Notes under the pieces: generated by a model
Told to the model about the DNA's origin: nothing
Databases searched by the model: none
Seen by the model: only the letters and a program-made list of their open reading frames with translations
Program-made: the position numbers and the translations under genes
Assembly: GCF_025398035.1 (NCBI RefSeq)
Contig: NZ_CP104558.1
Coordinates: forward strand, 1 to 64,000
DNA: 64,000 nucleotides
Reading direction: 5' to 3'
Origin: Rossellomorea vietnamensis
GTDB taxonomy: Bacteria > Bacillota > Bacilli > Bacillales > Bacillaceae_B
In this document: positions 63,547 to 64,000 of the stretch, piece by piece
Layout: every line of letters starts with the position of its first letter
Position numbering within the stretch: the stretch's first letter is position 1

Positions 63547-64000
63547 TTAGCATTGGTCTACATCGAGGTTGGCAATCGGCCACCAGGAGAAGCCGTCTTT
63601 TGCGAGCAGATTGTCAGCGGCTTTCGGCCCCATCGAACCTGCTTCATAGTTAGGGAATTCTCCGTCACGTGTATGTTCCCATACTTCAGAGATTTTGTCG
63701 ACGAAAGCCCATGATAATTTCACTTCATCCCAATGGGTGAAATTCGTAGCATCCCCGCGAAGACAATCGAATAGAAGCTTCTCATACGCCTCAGGTGTGT
63801 TCATTCCATCCACGCTATTGTTGGCAAAGTTCAATTTCACTGGAGTCGTTTCGATATTCTGTCCGGATTTTTTCACGTTCAGATGCAGGGTGATCCCTTC
63901 TTCCGGCTGAATGTGAATGACCAGCAGGTTCGGTGCCAGTGGCTTGTCCGGGTTGTAATACAGATTCATCGGGATGTCTTTGAACTGGATGACGATCTTC
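63547..64000 (-). CDS. zwf: Glucose-6-phosphate dehydrogenase, C-terminal part
   Basis: The gene continues past the right edge; about 151 C-terminal residues are visible. The segment IQFKDIPMNLYY...NLLVIHIQPEEGI, then EAYEKLLFDCLRGDATNFTHWDEVKLSW and the PNYEAGSMGPKAADNLLAKDGFSWWP end are typical of the C-terminal domain of Zwf. It catalyses the first step of the oxidative pentose phosphate pathway. It is read leftward, towards the cyclase gene, opposite to gndA, as in B. subtilis. Confidence 0.96.
   Translation of the reverse strand, partial: KIVIQFKDIPMNLYYNPDKPLAPNLLVIHIQPEEGITLHLNVKKSGQNIETTPVKLNFANNSVDGMNTPEAYEKLLFDCLRGDATNFTHWDEVKLSWAFVDKISEVWEHTRDGEFPNYEAGSMGPKAADNLLAKDGFSWWPIANLDVDQC

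Noticed and set aside
1-64000. CRISPR array, prophage, insertion sequence, tRNA or rRNA genes
   Set aside because: No regular repeat-spacer array, transposase, integrase, phage gene, tRNA cloverleaf or rRNA segment was seen. The only dispersed repeats are the hairpin elements.

Overview
The window is a 64 kb chromosomal stretch of an endospore-forming Bacillaceae bacterium of moderate G+C. Gene order is largely the same as the yqhO-to-zwf arc of the Bacillus subtilis chromosome (patatin-like yqhO, aroQ-yqhT-efp, the spoIIIA operon, accBC, nusB-folD-xseAB-ispA-dxs, ahrC-recN, spoIVB-spo0A, the bkd operon, yqjA to yqjE, yqjH, gndA, zwf). An OLE RNA with its membrane partner gene, a B12-dependent ribonucleotide reductase and a B12-dependent methylmalonyl-CoA mutase set it apart from B. 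subtilis. They suggest a marine or alkaliphilic/halotolerant relative (Rossellomorea-like or similar); the genus cannot be fixed from sequence alone.

Layout. 1-6.2 kb: end of nrdJ, yqhO, yqhP, yqhR, then aroQ-yqhT-efp. 6.3-11.6 kb: eight-gene spoIIIA operon with a sigma-E-type promoter; spoIIIAD appears to start at ATT. 11.9-14.2 kb: accB-accC-yqhY. 14.2-14.7 kb: a gene-free island with a 21-bp tandem array and two long-hairpin repeats. 14.8-25.1 kb: nusB, folD, xseA, xseB, ispA, OLE RNA, oapA, dxs, yqxC, ahrC, recN. 25.3-28.1 kb: spoIVB, spo0A and a small Cys/Arg-rich gene behind a sigma-K-like promoter. 28.3-29.3 kb: yqiK and convergent yqzF. 29.4-39.8 kb: bkdR and the sigma-54-dependent ptb-bcd-buk-lpdV-bkdAA-bkdAB-bkdB operon. 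40.2-44.6 kb: a giant bacillopeptidase F-like protease. 44.8-49.8 kb: mutA-mutB-meaB. 49.9-54.5 kb: brxB, the artPQR arginine importer, yqjA and yqjB. 54.5-58 kb: a 31-codon Prli42-type gene on the minus strand, then the epimerase, acyl-CoA carboxylase and yqjE. 58-64 kb: cheW-like gene, Pol IV, gndA, an old yellow enzyme, a cyclase-family hydrolase and the end of zwf on the minus strand.

How the genes fit together. Two themes dominate. The first is sporulation: the spoIIIA channel, SpoIVB, Spo0A and a probable coat gene. The second is catabolism of branched-chain amino acids. The bkd operon turns Leu/Ile/Val into acyl-CoA; Ile and Val yield propionyl-CoA. The carboxylase subunit (yqjD), methylmalonyl-CoA epimerase (yqjC) and MutAB with its chaperone MeaB then carry propionyl-CoA to succinyl-CoA. 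cre-like sites (CcpA) lie before ptb, mutA and the epimerase gene, so the three blocks may share carbon catabolite control. An arginine repressor gene (ahrC) and a candidate ARG box over the artPQR promoter are both in the window.

Regulatory sites, terminators and hairpins were found by eye; no folding or database search was run. Start codons were chosen from Shine-Dalgarno spacing and remembered family N-termini.
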